A stretch of 34,341 nucleotides of DNA from Aquibacillus kalidii (GCF_014280935.1 NZ_JACLZI010000017.1:1-34341), one strand, 5' to 3'. Positions 7,328-15,281 are shown, counted from the first letter of the stretch. Notes: generated from the letters alone by a model not told the origin. Numbers and translations: made by a program.

Positions 7328-7790
7328 GCTCTTTTCACATACATTGTGGACTTTCAGGATGACACAGTTGAGATAAAATCTGCAGTAACTTATTAGAACC
7401 TTTGGATGTGTGCTTGAACTCGTTCTGGCAGAATACTCCGCTTTCCGTGGGCACGGCCTCAAGCCTTCCTGTGACGCAAAGAACGCTCTTCCGGGATCTT
7501 CACCTCGTGCTGTTCCCACAGGACAAGGAAGGCTTCGACAGAATTGACATCGCACGAAGAAAATCGGGTTGTATTTTCGAGGAGTCTCCGTATTCTGCCT
7601 ACACTTTTGATAGATTTCTACCTCTTTAGAACATTAACCACTAATCGTCCAACTAAAGCGCTTGATTCTAGGGACTGTTACTCCTACATTTTTTCCACCT
7701 TTGTTGTTGCCCGGAGCGGAAATCAACGTCTCCACTTACTGGTGATTCTATACAAATAATGACATAAGTAATGATAGTCATGAAAAGAGC
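7328..7790. mobile_element. MITE-like interspersed repeat, 463 bp, non-coding
   Basis: The ends are perfect 10-bp inverted repeats, GCTCTTTTCA (7328-7337) and TGAAAAGAGC (7781-7790). Internal blocks recur at 3593-3665 and, as a fragment, at 117-138. The middle has complementary segments suggesting a folded RNA or DNA: GCACG with CGTGC, and AAGCCTTCC (7453-7461) with GGAAGGCTT. Sequences of this style (CTCCGCTTTCCG, TCCGGGATCTTCACCTCGTGCTG) are familiar as dispersed non-coding repeats in Bacillaceae genomes. Short open frames inside it are not genes. It separates the attenuator leader from the ABC-F gene. No clear target-site duplication is seen. Confidence 0.72.
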
Positions 7791-7813
7791 CTAAAAATAA
7801 AGAGGTGTTTATT

Positions 7814-9658
7814 ATGTTGGTAACATTAAAGGATATAAAGAAAATTAGTGGTGGAAATGTTTTATTTGAGAAGCTTAATTTTGATATAAAGGAAAATGAA
7901 AAGGTAGGACTCGTTGGAAGAAATGGTAGTGGTAAGACTACGATTTTTAAATTGATCGCTGGAATAGAGCAATTTGAACAAGGTAACTTATTTATAAAAC
8001 GAAACACAAAGATTGGCTATCTCGAACAAATTCCTGATTTTCCAGAAGGAACAGCTTTAGACTTTCTGCAAAACAGTTTTGAAGAAATCAATGATCTGAA
8101 GAAAAAAATGAAACAGTTAGAAGAGAAAATGCAATCAACTTCAGATTTAAATAAAGTTTTAGAGGATTATGGCAAAGTCCAGACTCTATTCACCGATAAG
8201 GGAGGATATGAGGTCGATGCGAAAATTGACAAGGTAGCGCATGGATTGGCTATTAGTCACTTACTAAGTCAATCATTTACACAGCTTAGTGGTGGTGAGA
8301 AAACAAAGGTAGGTTTGGCAAAGATTCTCTTACAGGAACCAGATCTCCTATTACTCGATGAACCGACTAATCACCTTGACCTAGCAGCAATTGAATGGTT
8401 GGAGAAATACGTAAATCAATATGAGGGGTCAGTATGTATAGTTTCACATGACAGGACATTTTTAGACAATTCGGTAGGAAAGATCGCCGACGTAGAGATG
8501 GGTGAAATAACTTATTACCGGGGAAATTATAGTCAATATGAGAAAATGAAAGAAGAGAAGTTATTGCAAGAGTTTGCTGCATATCAAGAGCAACAGAAAA
8601 AAATAAAAAAGATAAAGGAAGCAATAAGACGGCTGAGGCAATGGGCTAATGAGGCAAATCCCCCAAATGAAAAGCTGTTTAAGAAGGCAAAAAGTATGGA
8701 GCGTGCTCTTGAGAGATTGGAAAAGCTAGATCGGCCAATTATGGACCCTAAAACAATGGCGTTAAATTTCTCTGCCGAAGATCGAAGTGGAAAGGATGTC
8801 TTAAAAGCAGAATGTCTAACGAAAAATTTTGGAGATAAATCGATTCTGAAAGGGATAGATTTACATCTAAGATATAAAGATAGGCTGGCATTAGTAGGAG
8901 ATAATGGGAGTGGCAAATCTACTTTGATTAAGCTGTTATTGGAAAAGGACATACCTACGTCTGGTAGTGTTACAGTTGGTTCGCAAGTATCTATTGGTTA
9001 CTTACCTCAAGATCCAATGCGAGACGTAGCTGCAGATTTACCAATGATAGATTACTTCCGTTCGGAGATTAAAGTTACCGAAGCGGAGGCAAGGCAGATA
9101 TTAGCCAAATTCATGTTCTATGGATACTCGGTATTCCAGAAAGTTAGTCACTTAAGTGGTGGTGAAAGAATGAGAGTTAAGTTGGCGATATTTATGTATT
9201 TAGGAGTAAATGTACTAGTGCTTGATGAACCAACGAATCACTTAGATGTGGAGTCCCAGGAGGTACTGGAAGAAGCCTTGGAGAAATTTGATGGAACTGT
9301 AATTGGTATATCACATGATCGTTATTTCCTTAATCAATGTTTTACTGAAACAGCATATCTTGTAGACGGAAAATTACATCGTTATGTTGGGAACTATGAT
9401 GAGACGAAATCAAATTGGGAACACCTTAAAGATAGACTGATAGCCGTTCAACAAAAACAGAAAGAAAAACCTATGAAGACTGGTTATGAAACAAAAATTG
9501 ACTATGAATTGGAAATAGAAAAGTTAGAAAGCAGAATAGCAAACTTAAAAGTTAAGATTCAACAAGGTGAGAATAAGGGAAGAGAAGTAGAATTGGCTGA
9601 GGAGAAATTAGATCTTTACTTTCAAAAGTGGATGGAAGAGGATGAGCATACAGTGTGA
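7814..9658 (+). CDS. ABC-F family ATPase (ribosome-associated, YdiF-like; possible antibiotic target protection)
   Basis: A 614-residue soluble protein with two ABC domains and no membrane segment. Domain 1 has Walker A GRNGSGKTT (residues 36-44), signature LSGGE (158-162) and Walker B LLLLDEPTNHLD. Domain 2 has Walker A GDNGSGKST (362-370), signature LSGGE (447-451) and VLVLDEPTNHLD. A long charged linker (about 240-315) joins them. This is the part that reaches the peptidyl-transferase centre in ABC-F proteins. An arm insert (about 85-140) and a coiled C-terminal tail (about 560-614) are also present. The layout resembles B. subtilis YdiF. Some ABC-F proteins displace ribosome-targeting antibiotics, and the upstream attenuator supports such a drug-induced role, but the spectrum is unknown. 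GTG at 7805 is in frame; the ATG at 7814 after AGAGGTG is chosen. Confidence 0.88.
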   Translation: MLVTLKDIKKISGGNVLFEKLNFDIKENEKVGLVGRNGSGKTTIFKLIAGIEQFEQGNLFIKRNTKIGYLEQIPDFPEGTALDFLQNSFEEINDLKKKMKQLEEKMQSTSDLNKVLEDYGKVQTLFTDKGGYEVDAKIDKVAHGLAISHLLSQSFTQLSGGEKTKVGLAKILLQEPDLLLLDEPTNHLDLAAIEWLEKYVNQYEGSVCIVSHDRTFLDNSVGKIADVEMGEITYYRGNYSQYEKMKEEKLLQEFAAYQEQQKKIKKIKEAIRRLRQWANEANPPNEKLFKKAKSMERALERLEKLDRPIMDPKTMALNFSAEDRSGKDVLKAECLTKNFGDKSILKGIDLHLRYKDRLALVGDNGSGKSTLIKLLLEKDIPTSGSVTVGSQVSIGYLPQDPMRDVAADLPMIDYFRSEIKVTEAEARQILAKFMFYGYSVFQKVSHLSGGERMRVKLAIFMYLGVNVLVLDEPTNHLDVESQEVLEEALEKFDGTVIGISHDRYFLNQCFTETAYLVDGKLHRYVGNYDETKSNWEHLKDRLIAVQQKQKEKPMKTGYETKIDYELEIEKLESRIANLKVKIQQGENKGREVELAEEKLDLYFQKWMEEDEHTV

Positions 9659-9700
9659 CTTTTATCACAGATTTTTTATTAGTTTCGATGTAAGATGTAT

Positions 9701-9729
9701 TTGAGATTGGGATGTCTCTGCTCTATATA
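9701..9729 (+). promoter_or_regulatory. Possible sigma-A promoter for a small RNA
   Basis: TTGAGA (9701-9706), a 17-base spacer and TATATA (9724-9729) lie between convergent genes, directly before three hairpins. Confidence 0.4.
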
Positions 9730-9730
9730 T

Positions 9731-9825
9731 GACGTAAATAATGGGAATTATTTGCGTCTGGGAGCCAGGATGTACGGGTCTTGGTTCTCTATATTATCCG
9801 CTTATCATTGATAAGCGGATTTTTC
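9731..9825 (+). ncRNA. Candidate small structured RNA ending in a terminator
   Basis: Three hairpins follow one another. GACGTAAATAAT/ATTATTTGCGTC (9731-9742 with 9747-9758) is a 12-bp stem with a GGGA loop. GAGCCAGGA/TCTTGGTTC (9762-9770 with 9779-9787) includes G-U pairs. The third is an 11-bp perfect stem, ATCCGCTTATC/GATAAGCGGAT, with a T tail (9796-9825). A promoter-like sequence lies immediately upstream. It could equally be a multi-hairpin 3' end of the ABC-F mRNA. No known RNA family is recognised. Confidence 0.4.
9796..9825 (+). terminator. Strong terminator after the ABC-F gene
   Basis: A perfect 11-bp stem (9796-9806 with 9810-9820, three-base loop) is followed by TTTTTC. It would end both the ABC-F transcript and the candidate small RNA. 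Confidence 0.92.
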
Positions 9826-9851
9826 TTGTGTGAAAAAAGAGGATGTTCATT

Positions 9852-10376
9852 TTATATAGTAATCCAAAATCTTTTAATGATATTTCCATCATCTTCAACG
9901 AAGTCTTTACCTTGGATGCCGCCATTTTTTCTAATTACTTTCTCTGAGCCAATATTATCATGGTCGCATACAACTAGTGCTTTGCTAATTCCTAGCTCTT
10001 GCGCACGTTGTAGGGCTAGCTGTAGTAGCTTTGTTGCATAGCCTTTTCCTCTAGCGGATGGTTTTATTCCATATCCAATATGACCACCGCTATTGGTTAG
10101 AAGTGGTGTTAATTCATGGCGGATACTAACTGCTCCTATTATTTCATTAGTCTGATTGACTAACCATAATGGTGAGTCAGCCACCCATCCAGGAGGTAGA
10201 CCCTCCCCTTTTTCAGAGTCGTGAAGAAATGCTACCATCTTTTCGAAATCAGTTGGGTCCTTTTTAATGAACCAAGGTATCATGTCCTCTCCGGTTTGTA
10301 TCCATTCTTCATAAAATGCTAAATATTGTCGTTTTAAAGCAGTTGTCGGCTTTATAAGACGTAAAGATTCTTCCAT
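9852..10376 (-). CDS. GNAT-family N-acetyltransferase (YitI/ElaA-like small acetyltransferase)
   Basis: A 174-residue acetyltransferase on the minus strand. Motif A reads GYGIKPSARGKGYATKLL (about residues 101-118), with the acetyl-CoA-binding RGKGYA loop. Motif B is SEKVIRKNGG. The N-terminal part, PTTALKRQYLAFYEEW, and the block PPGWVADSPLWLV match a group of uncharacterised Bacillus acetyltransferases annotated only as GNAT. GGGGTG is well placed before the ATG. The gene converges on the ABC-F gene and is read divergently from the glutaredoxin-like gene. Its acceptor substrate cannot be inferred. The last Ile-Thr-Ile residues lie close to the terminator of the opposite strand. Confidence 0.85.
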   Translation of the reverse strand: MEESLRLIKPTTALKRQYLAFYEEWIQTGEDMIPWFIKKDPTDFEKMVAFLHDSEKGEGLPPGWVADSPLWLVNQTNEIIGAVSIRHELTPLLTNSGGHIGYGIKPSARGKGYATKLLQLALQRAQELGISKALVVCDHDNIGSEKVIRKNGGIQGKDFVEDDGNIIKRFWITI

Positions 10377-10503
10377 CGTTACACCCCGTTTTGCATAAAT
10401 TTTTACTATTCTAACATATAAGTTTCATTACGAGAACGGATATTAGAAAACTATAAGAAAATAACAAGATAGAAAGAGTTTCATAATCCTCTGTACAAAT
10501 AAG

Positions 10504-10529
10504 GTTTTAATCTTGATTAGTATGGGTAT
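10504..10529 (+). promoter_or_regulatory. Probable sigma-B promoter
   Basis: GTTTTA (10504-10509), a 14-base spacer and GGGTAT (10524-10529) match the sigma-B consensus GTTTAA-N12..15-GGGTAT with one mismatch. It lies 41 bases before the start of the glutaredoxin-like gene, and the spacing is identical to the sigma-B promoter at 28688-28713. Confidence 0.65.
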
Positions 10530-10570
10530 AAATTGAATAGATCTTTAGAAATGTATGGGAGGATCCACCA

Positions 10571-10819
10571 ATGACAGAACAAAATGTACTAGTTTATGTT
10601 AGTGATGATTGTAATGAATGTGTCGAAATGATGGCCTTTTTAGATAAATATCATGTGGAATACCAAGTTAGAAATATATCTAACAATCAGGAATATATGA
10701 GAGAGTTACAGCGAGAAAAAATATATGCAACCCCTGTGGCATTTGTTAATAAAGAAAGGGTACTGGGATTTCAAAAGAACAAACTAATGTCAGTAATAGG
10801 ACTGCCAAAATATCTTTAA
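10571..10819 (+). CDS. Glutaredoxin-family small thiol protein
   Basis: An 82-residue NrdH/glutaredoxin-like domain. The active site is CNEC within YVSDDCNECVEMMAFL (residues about 9-24). The cis-proline segment is ATPVAFV, and the domain end is RVLGFQKNKLMSVIGL, as in small glutaredoxin-like proteins. No signal peptide is present, so it is cytoplasmic. GGGAGGA (10558-10564) precedes the ATG. The upstream sequence contains a probable sigma-B promoter, which would place this thiol-redox protein in the general stress response. The physiological partner is not known, and there is no ribonucleotide reductase gene nearby. Confidence 0.82.
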   Translation: MTEQNVLVYVSDDCNECVEMMAFLDKYHVEYQVRNISNNQEYMRELQREKIYATPVAFVNKERVLGFQKNKLMSVIGLPKYL

Positions 10820-10846
10820 TGCAAAATAAAAGAATTCATTTCTGTT

Positions 10847-10875
10847 AACCAATTATTTATTTTGTGCATAGGCTA
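10847..10875 (+). promoter_or_regulatory. Probable sigma-K (late mother-cell) promoter of yppG
   Basis: AAC (10847-10849), a 17-base spacer and CATAGGCTA (10867-10875) fit the sigma-K pattern mAC-N16..17-CATAnnnTA exactly. The predicted start lies about 27 bases before the ATG of a spore-coat-type gene, which makes sense biologically. Confidence 0.6.
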
Positions 10876-10908
10876 TTAACAAAATTATTATGAAAAAGAG
10901 GTGTTCCT

Positions 10909-11346
10909 ATGCACGCTAGAAGAGCGCCGAATCAAACGGTAAATATGCAAAGATATAGTCACTTTTCATATCAGCAACCATACGGGCAGCAAATTCAATA
11001 TCCGGGAAATCATCAAGGTTATGGTCAAAATCCAAACCAAAATCCAAACCAAAATCAAAATCAAAAATTCCAACCAAATTCTCCACAATTCCAACAAACT
11101 TCCACTCCATTTCAACAATTAGCAAAACCACAACAACCAGTCAATTGGTACCAACCATCGCAACAGGGGCCGCCTAATCAGAATTGGAAACAGCAACCTA
11201 AGGGGATAATGTCCTATTTTCAAGATAAAAATGGTCAGATGGATATCGATAAAATGTTAGGTACTGTAGGACAAATGGCTAACACCTACCACCAAGTTTC
11301 GCCAATATTAAAGGGGTTAGGGTCTTTTGTGAAAAGGTTCAAATAG
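10909..11346 (+). CDS. yppG: YppG-family spore protein, Gln/Asn-rich
   Basis: A 145-residue low-complexity protein. Residues about 20-90 are rich in Gln, Asn, Pro and Tyr and include tandem NPNQ/NQNQ units. The ordered C-terminus, GIMSYFQDKNGQMDIDKM followed by LGTVGQMANTYHQVSPILKGL, is the conserved signature of the YppG family (B. subtilis YppG, linked to the spore coat). No signal peptide is present; such proteins are made in the mother cell and assembled on the forespore surface. A sigma-K-type promoter precedes it and GAGGTG provides the ribosome site. A terminator follows six bases after the stop. Family assignment rests on the C-terminus; the repeat region varies widely among relatives. 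Confidence 0.8.
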   Translation: MHARRAPNQTVNMQRYSHFSYQQPYGQQIQYPGNHQGYGQNPNQNPNQNQNQKFQPNSPQFQQTSTPFQQLAKPQQPVNWYQPSQQGPPNQNWKQQPKGIMSYFQDKNGQMDIDKMLGTVGQMANTYHQVSPILKGLGSFVKRFK

Positions 11347-11351
11347 TAAAG

Positions 11352-11386
11352 AAATCCTTGCCGAAATATTAGGCAAGGATTTTTAT
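11352..11386 (+). terminator. Terminator of yppG
   Basis: AAATCCTTGCC (11352-11362) pairs with GGCAAGGATTT (11372-11382), with a nine-base loop and a T-rich tail. Confidence 0.93.
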
Positions 11387-11524
11387 TTAGAGAAATAGGC
11401 ATGTATTCCATTATTAATTTTGTAAAATTAAAGCATACGACTAGCAAAGGAAAGTGTTTATAGATAACATGATAAGGAAAAGCTTGAGCATATTAGTAGT
11501 AAAAACGTATAGAAGGTGGTAAGG

Positions 11525-12211
11525 ATGATCGGGTGTATTTGTATTCATGGCTTTACAGGTGGACCATATGAAGTGGAACCATTGGCTGAGCATTTAAAGC
11601 AACATACTGACTGGTACATTGAGATCCCATGTTTACCAGGCCATGGCAGGGAATTACAATTAAAAACAGTTGATTATAAGCAGTGGATACAAACATGTGA
11701 AGCATCAATGAAAAAAGTAAAAGAGATATGCGATATCATATATATAGTTGGTTTCTCAATGGGAGGTATGATAGCTTCTTATTTAGCTGCTAAATACAAT
11801 GTGAATAAGCTTGTCCTACTTTCAACTTCAAGGAAATATATTAGTGTTAGACAAATGGGTTTGGACATGAGCCAATTTGTAGTGGAAGGCGTTAAAGGAA
11901 CATTGAAGGATAACAAGTTATTCCAGCATTATATGGCTAAAAGGGGCTCCATACCTATGAGGGCAATGATTGAGTTTTTGAAATGTATGAGGTTTACAAA
12001 ACCTTATTTGAAGAAAGTGAATTGCCCCGTTCTTATTGCCCAAGGGATTCAAGACGGTATGGTTCCGTATAAGACAGCCACCTATTTGGATAAAGAAATC
12101 CCGAGTCAGACGGAAGTGATTTATTTTCATGATTCTAAGCACTTAATTTGCCTAGGAGAAGACAGAGAGATTCTTATCCAAGCAGTCGATGAATTTCTTA
12201 ATAGACCATAA
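11525..12211 (+). CDS. Alpha/beta-hydrolase, carboxylesterase-like
   Basis: A 228-residue serine hydrolase. The oxyanion segment HGFTGGP is at the N-terminus (about residues 7-13). The nucleophile elbow is GFSMGG, the acid loop is QGIQDGMVP, and the catalytic His lies in HDSKHLI near the C-terminus, in the correct order for the fold. It resembles small Bacillaceae carboxylesterases/monoacylglycerol lipases such as the Est30/YvaK group, with a helical cap between residues about 110 and 170. It is cytoplasmic (no signal peptide). A GTG at 11516 is in frame, but AGAAGGTGG (11511-11519) is placed for the ATG at 11525. It is monocistronic, with its own terminator. The natural substrate is unknown. 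Confidence 0.85.
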   Translation: MIGCICIHGFTGGPYEVEPLAEHLKQHTDWYIEIPCLPGHGRELQLKTVDYKQWIQTCEASMKKVKEICDIIYIVGFSMGGMIASYLAAKYNVNKLVLLSTSRKYISVRQMGLDMSQFVVEGVKGTLKDNKLFQHYMAKRGSIPMRAMIEFLKCMRFTKPYLKKVNCPVLIAQGIQDGMVPYKTATYLDKEIPSQTEVIYFHDSKHLICLGEDREILIQAVDEFLNRP

Positions 12212-12224
12212 ATAGCTATAGAAG

Positions 12225-12274
12225 AAAGCACCCCCAGCTAAATTTTGTCATTTTAGTTAGGTAGTGCTTTTTTT
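12225..12274 (+). terminator. Terminator of the esterase gene
   Basis: AAAGCAC (12225-12231) pairs with GTGCTTT, with an inner AGCTAAA/TTTAGTT stem. Seven T residues follow. Confidence 0.88.
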
Positions 12275-12293
12275 GAGTTAAAGAACATAAGGA

Positions 12294-12419
12294 ATGTGCC
12301 GTTTTACCCGATAAATGTGCCGAACAGGGCCACTTATGTGCCACGCTACCTTAGATATGTGCCAAACACATTAGTTTATGTGCCATAATACATAATAAAT
12401 GTGCCGAACAAGCATTAGT
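12294..12419. repeat. Minisatellite: six ATGTGCC cores at exact 21-bp spacing
   Basis: ATGTGCC begins at 12294, 12315, 12336, 12357, 12378 and 12399, that is, every 21 bases without exception. The 14 bases after each core are AT-rich and variable; copies 2 and 6 share CGAACA. The array fills the space between the terminator of the esterase gene and the stop codon of the convergent DMT gene. Spacing equals two turns of B-DNA, so the cores face the same side of the helix. It is not a CRISPR: the units are too short and the invariant part is only 7 bp. Confidence 0.93.
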
Positions 12420-12420
12420 T

Positions 12421-13332
12421 TCATTGCTTTTGATGCTCCGTTAAGGTTATCTTCCTCTTTCTTGACGTACTAATAATAAATAAGCATAACCCCATCAGTA
12501 CAATTGTCCCACCAAGCCATTGAGTAGGAGTAATTTGTTCTCCCAAAATAAAATAAGCAAGAATAGAAGCGCCGACAGGTTCGAAAAGAATACTCATAGA
12601 AATGACAGATGTACTTAACCACTTTATAGCCCAGTTAAACAATGTGTGTCCCAAAAATGTCGGGATAATCGCTAGTGCCAAGAAAATTAACCAGTCATTA
12701 AGCGGATAACCAGTAAAGGGGTGGTTTAATATAAGGTTATATATAATTAATGTGATGGAACTAGCACCATAAACAATGAATGTATAGGTCATTAAAGAAA
12801 GGCGCTTACGTACATGTTGCCCCACTAAAAAGTAAATAGTAATCATGATTGCACCTATTAAAGCGAGTAGATCACCAAACAAAGCCATACCATCTAATCT
12901 AAAGTCACCCCAACTAATAACAAAACTTCCGGATAAAGCAATGATCATACTTATAATTGCAGCAGAGGATGCTCTTTCTTTAAATAATAAGAATGTACCC
13001 AAAAATGCAAAGATTGGTTGTAGCGTTACTAAAACAACGGAGCTTGCAACAGATGTATAATTTAATGATTCAAACCAAAAAATAAAATGAAATGCTAAAA
13101 ATACCCCGGATAAAATCGAAAGTCCCCAGTCATTTCGATTAATATGTTTGAATTCATCACGGTTTTTTAGTAAAACGTAAGGGGTCATTAGAACGACAGC
13201 AATTAGTAGACGGTAATTTGCTATTATAGATGCTGAAGCAGAGTCGGCTAATTTTACGAGTACCGCAGCAGTTGAAACAGATATTACTCCAATAACAACC
13301 GCGATGAGTGGATTATATGGAGGCTTTTTCAT
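12421..13332 (-). CDS. EamA/DMT-superfamily transporter
   Basis: A 303-residue integral membrane protein with about ten hydrophobic helices and two EamA repeats. The first half ends near SSAAIISMIIALSGSFVISWG; the second begins around DLLALIGAIMITIYFLVGQ. The signature region FEPVGASILAYFILGEQITP in the second repeat is characteristic of drug/metabolite exporters of the RhaT/YdcZ-like family. These usually export amino acids or metabolites; the substrate here is unknown. AAGGGAGA precedes the ATG. The C-terminal tail is basic and faces the cytoplasm. The 3' end abuts the 21-bp repeat array, and no conventional terminator is seen on this strand before the array. Confidence 0.87.
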   Translation of the reverse strand: MKKPPYNPLIAVVIGVISVSTAAVLVKLADSASASIIANYRLLIAVVLMTPYVLLKNRDEFKHINRNDWGLSILSGVFLAFHFIFWFESLNYTSVASSVVLVTLQPIFAFLGTFLLFKERASSAAIISMIIALSGSFVISWGDFRLDGMALFGDLLALIGAIMITIYFLVGQHVRKRLSLMTYTFIVYGASSITLIIYNLILNHPFTGYPLNDWLIFLALAIIPTFLGHTLFNWAIKWLSTSVISMSILFEPVGASILAYFILGEQITPTQWLGGTIVLMGLCLFIISTSRKRKITLTEHQKQ

Positions 13333-13743
13333 CGAGTATCTCCCTTAGGTAGTCTTTTTTCTTATTCTAACACTCAATTGTTTGAAAATCATTTCTATTA
13401 TAGGTAGAATTAGTAAACAGAGTATGATAAGATTAAACAATCCATTGAGTGCTCGCTTACAAGGCCTCTTCCAAGTGTGGAGGAAGGCTTTTTTTCACGT
13501 TAAAATGTATGATAAATATATAGTAGGTCTAAGTTCCACTTTGACGAAATTAAAAAAATAGAAGTAATTTGTATAGATTGAGTGTAAACGACTATTTTAG
13601 AGATATGCTATAAGAAAGAGTAGTTTGAAATAAGAGAAGTGGACCAACAAGAGTCAACTACCCTGACTTGACCAAGAATTTAACGTGTTGTAAATATACG
13701 TGCTAACTTTGAGATTTTAAGTAAAAAGGAGTAGGGAAAAATA
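13333..13743. other. 411-bp divergent intergenic region before cshA
   Basis: This holds the control regions of the divergent DMT and cshA genes. An orphan terminator-like hairpin lies at 13461-13496, and an inverted repeat pairs CACTCAATTG (13371-13380) with CCATTGAGTG (13443-13452). A possible extended -10 for cshA is TGCTATAAG (13606-13614), which would give an untranslated leader of about 120 bases. No convincing reading frame is seen. Confidence 0.55.
13461..13496 (+). terminator. Orphan terminator-like hairpin
   Basis: CCTCTTCCA pairs imperfectly with TGGAGGAAGG around an AGTG loop, followed by CTTTTTTT. No gene on this strand ends upstream of it, so it may end a short leader or small RNA. 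Confidence 0.55.
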
Positions 13744-15240
13744 GTGACAACATTTAATGCATTAGGTATTTCAAAACCAATTATGAAAGCTCTAGAGAAA
13801 ATGGGCTTTGAAGAAGCAACACCAATCCAGGAACAAACGATTCCTCTAGGTTTACAAGGGAAAGATGTGATTGGGCAAGCACAAACAGGAACAGGGAAAA
13901 CAGCAGCCTTCGGTATTCCGATGATAGAAAAAATCGATCAAGACCTGAAAAAAATTCAAGGTTTGATTGTAGCACCAACAAGAGAATTAGCTATTCAAGT
14001 TTCGGAGGAAATACACCGTTTAGGTAAGTTTAAAGGAGTTAGAACTTTACCAGTATATGGTGGTCAGCACATGGAAAGACAAATCAGAGCGTTAAAAGAT
14101 GGCCCGCATATCGTGGTTGCTACTCCAGGACGTTTACTTGATCACTTAAGAAGAAAAACAATCAATGTTAGTGGCGTTCATACAGCTGTATTAGACGAAG
14201 CTGATGAAATGTTAAACATGGGTTTCATTGATGACATCAGAGATATTTTAAAGGCTATACCTGAGCAAAGACAAACACTTCTTTTCTCAGCAACTATGCC
14301 TAAGGAAATAAGAGATATTGCTGCTACATTAATGAAAAAACCGGAAGAGGTTAAAGTAAAATCAAAGGAAATGACGGTATCTAATATTGATCAATCCTTT
14401 GTAGAGGTTCAAGAAAGACAAAAATTCGATACACTAACTAATCTTTTGGATATTCACGCACCTGAATTAGCGATCATCTTTGGTCGTACTAAAAAGAGAG
14501 TGGATGAAGTTACAGAAGGACTTTCTGCTCGTGGTTTCCGTGCTGAAGGTATCCATGGTGATTTAACGCAAGGAAAGAGAATGTCTGTTCTTAATAAATT
14601 TAAAAGTGGACGAATTGAAATTCTTGTTGCTACTGATGTAGCTGCTCGTGGGCTTGATATTTCTGGTGTAACACACGTTTATAACTTAGATATCCCACAA
14701 GATCCGGAAAGCTACGTACACCGTATCGGTCGTACTGGTCGTGCAGGTAAAACAGGGGAAGCAATTTCTTTCATTACTCCTAGAGAAATGCCTCACCTTC
14801 ACTTAATTGAGAAAGTGACGAAGAGTAAAGTGAAAAGAATGCAGGCTCCATCATTTGATGAAGCGCGTCGTGGTCAACAACAACTTACAGTAGAGAAACT
14901 TACTTCTACAATCGAGAAGAAAGAGCTTCAAGATTATCGTGAAACAGCTACAGAACTATTGGATCAATATGATTCTGTAACAGTTGTAGCTGCAGCATTG
15001 AAATTGATGACTAAAGAGCGTAGAAATACGCCAGTGACATTGTCGTCTGTTCAGCCTGTTAGTGTGAAGAGAACAGGTGGAAATAATAAAGGCGGCGGGA
15101 ACAAGAAATTCAGAGGCGGCGGCGATAATAACAGAGGTTTTTCAAGAAAAGGTAAGCCGTCACGTAATCGCAAATTCCAAAATAAACGTGGTTCAAATAA
15201 CAATAACAATAACAACAACAATAGAAAACAAAATCAATAA
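13744..15240 (+). CDS. cshA: DEAD-box RNA helicase CshA
   Basis: A 498-residue ATP-dependent RNA helicase. The Q-motif region is [10 protein letters not shown]. Motif I is AQTGTGKT, Ia PTRELA, Ib [41 protein letters not shown] and [12 protein letters not shown]. Sequence and length match B. subtilis CshA (about 494 residues), a degradosome-associated helicase that aids RNA decay and ribosome assembly, especially in the cold. The C-terminal tail, from about residue 445, is Gly/Lys/Arg-rich and ends in a run of nine Asn encoded by an AAY trinucleotide repeat. The start is GTG at 13744, preceded by AAAGGAG (about 13725-13731). The position upstream of ydcA-acpS agrees with B. subtilis, although ydbS and ydbT are missing. 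Confidence 0.95.
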   Translation: MTTFNALGISKPIMKALEKMGFEEATPIQEQTIPLGLQGKDVIGQAQTGTGKTAAFGIPMIEKIDQDLKKIQGLIVAPTRELAIQVSEEIHRLGKFKGVRTLPVYGGQHMERQIRALKDGPHIVVATPGRLLDHLRRKTINVSGVHTAVLDEADEMLNMGFIDDIRDILKAIPEQRQTLLFSATMPKEIRDIAATLMKKPEEVKVKSKEMTVSNIDQSFVEVQERQKFDTLTNLLDIHAPELAIIFGRTKKRVDEVTEGLSARGFRAEGIHGDLTQGKRMSVLNKFKSGRIEILVATDVAARGLDISGVTHVYNLDIPQDPESYVHRIGRTGRAGKTGEAISFITPREMPHLHLIEKVTKSKVKRMQAPSFDEARRGQQQLTVEKLTSTIEKKELQDYRETATELLDQYDSVTVVAAALKLMTKERRNTPVTLSSVQPVSVKRTGGNNKGGGNKKFRGGGDNNRGFSRKGKPSRNRKFQNKRGSNNNNNNNNNRKQNQ

Positions 15241-15250
15241 TATGAAGAAA

Positions 15251-15281
15251 AGTGCTACCATTAATTGGAGCACTTTTTTTA
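15251..15281 (+). terminator. Terminator of cshA
   Basis: AGTGCT (15251-15256) with CCA pairs with TGG plus AGCACT (15269-15274), followed by seven T residues. Confidence 0.9.

Noticed and set aside
7274-7759. Several open frames of 70-95 codons on both strands.
   Set aside because: They lie inside the MITE-like repeat and the terminator before it, lack ribosome sites and contain no recognisable domain.
9781-10041. Plus-strand 86-codon frame.
   Set aside because: It starts in a terminator and is antisense to a convincing GNAT acetyltransferase gene.
12294-12419. CRISPR array between two genes.
   Set aside because: The invariant part is only 7 bp with 14-bp intervals and no cas genes; far too short for repeats and spacers.
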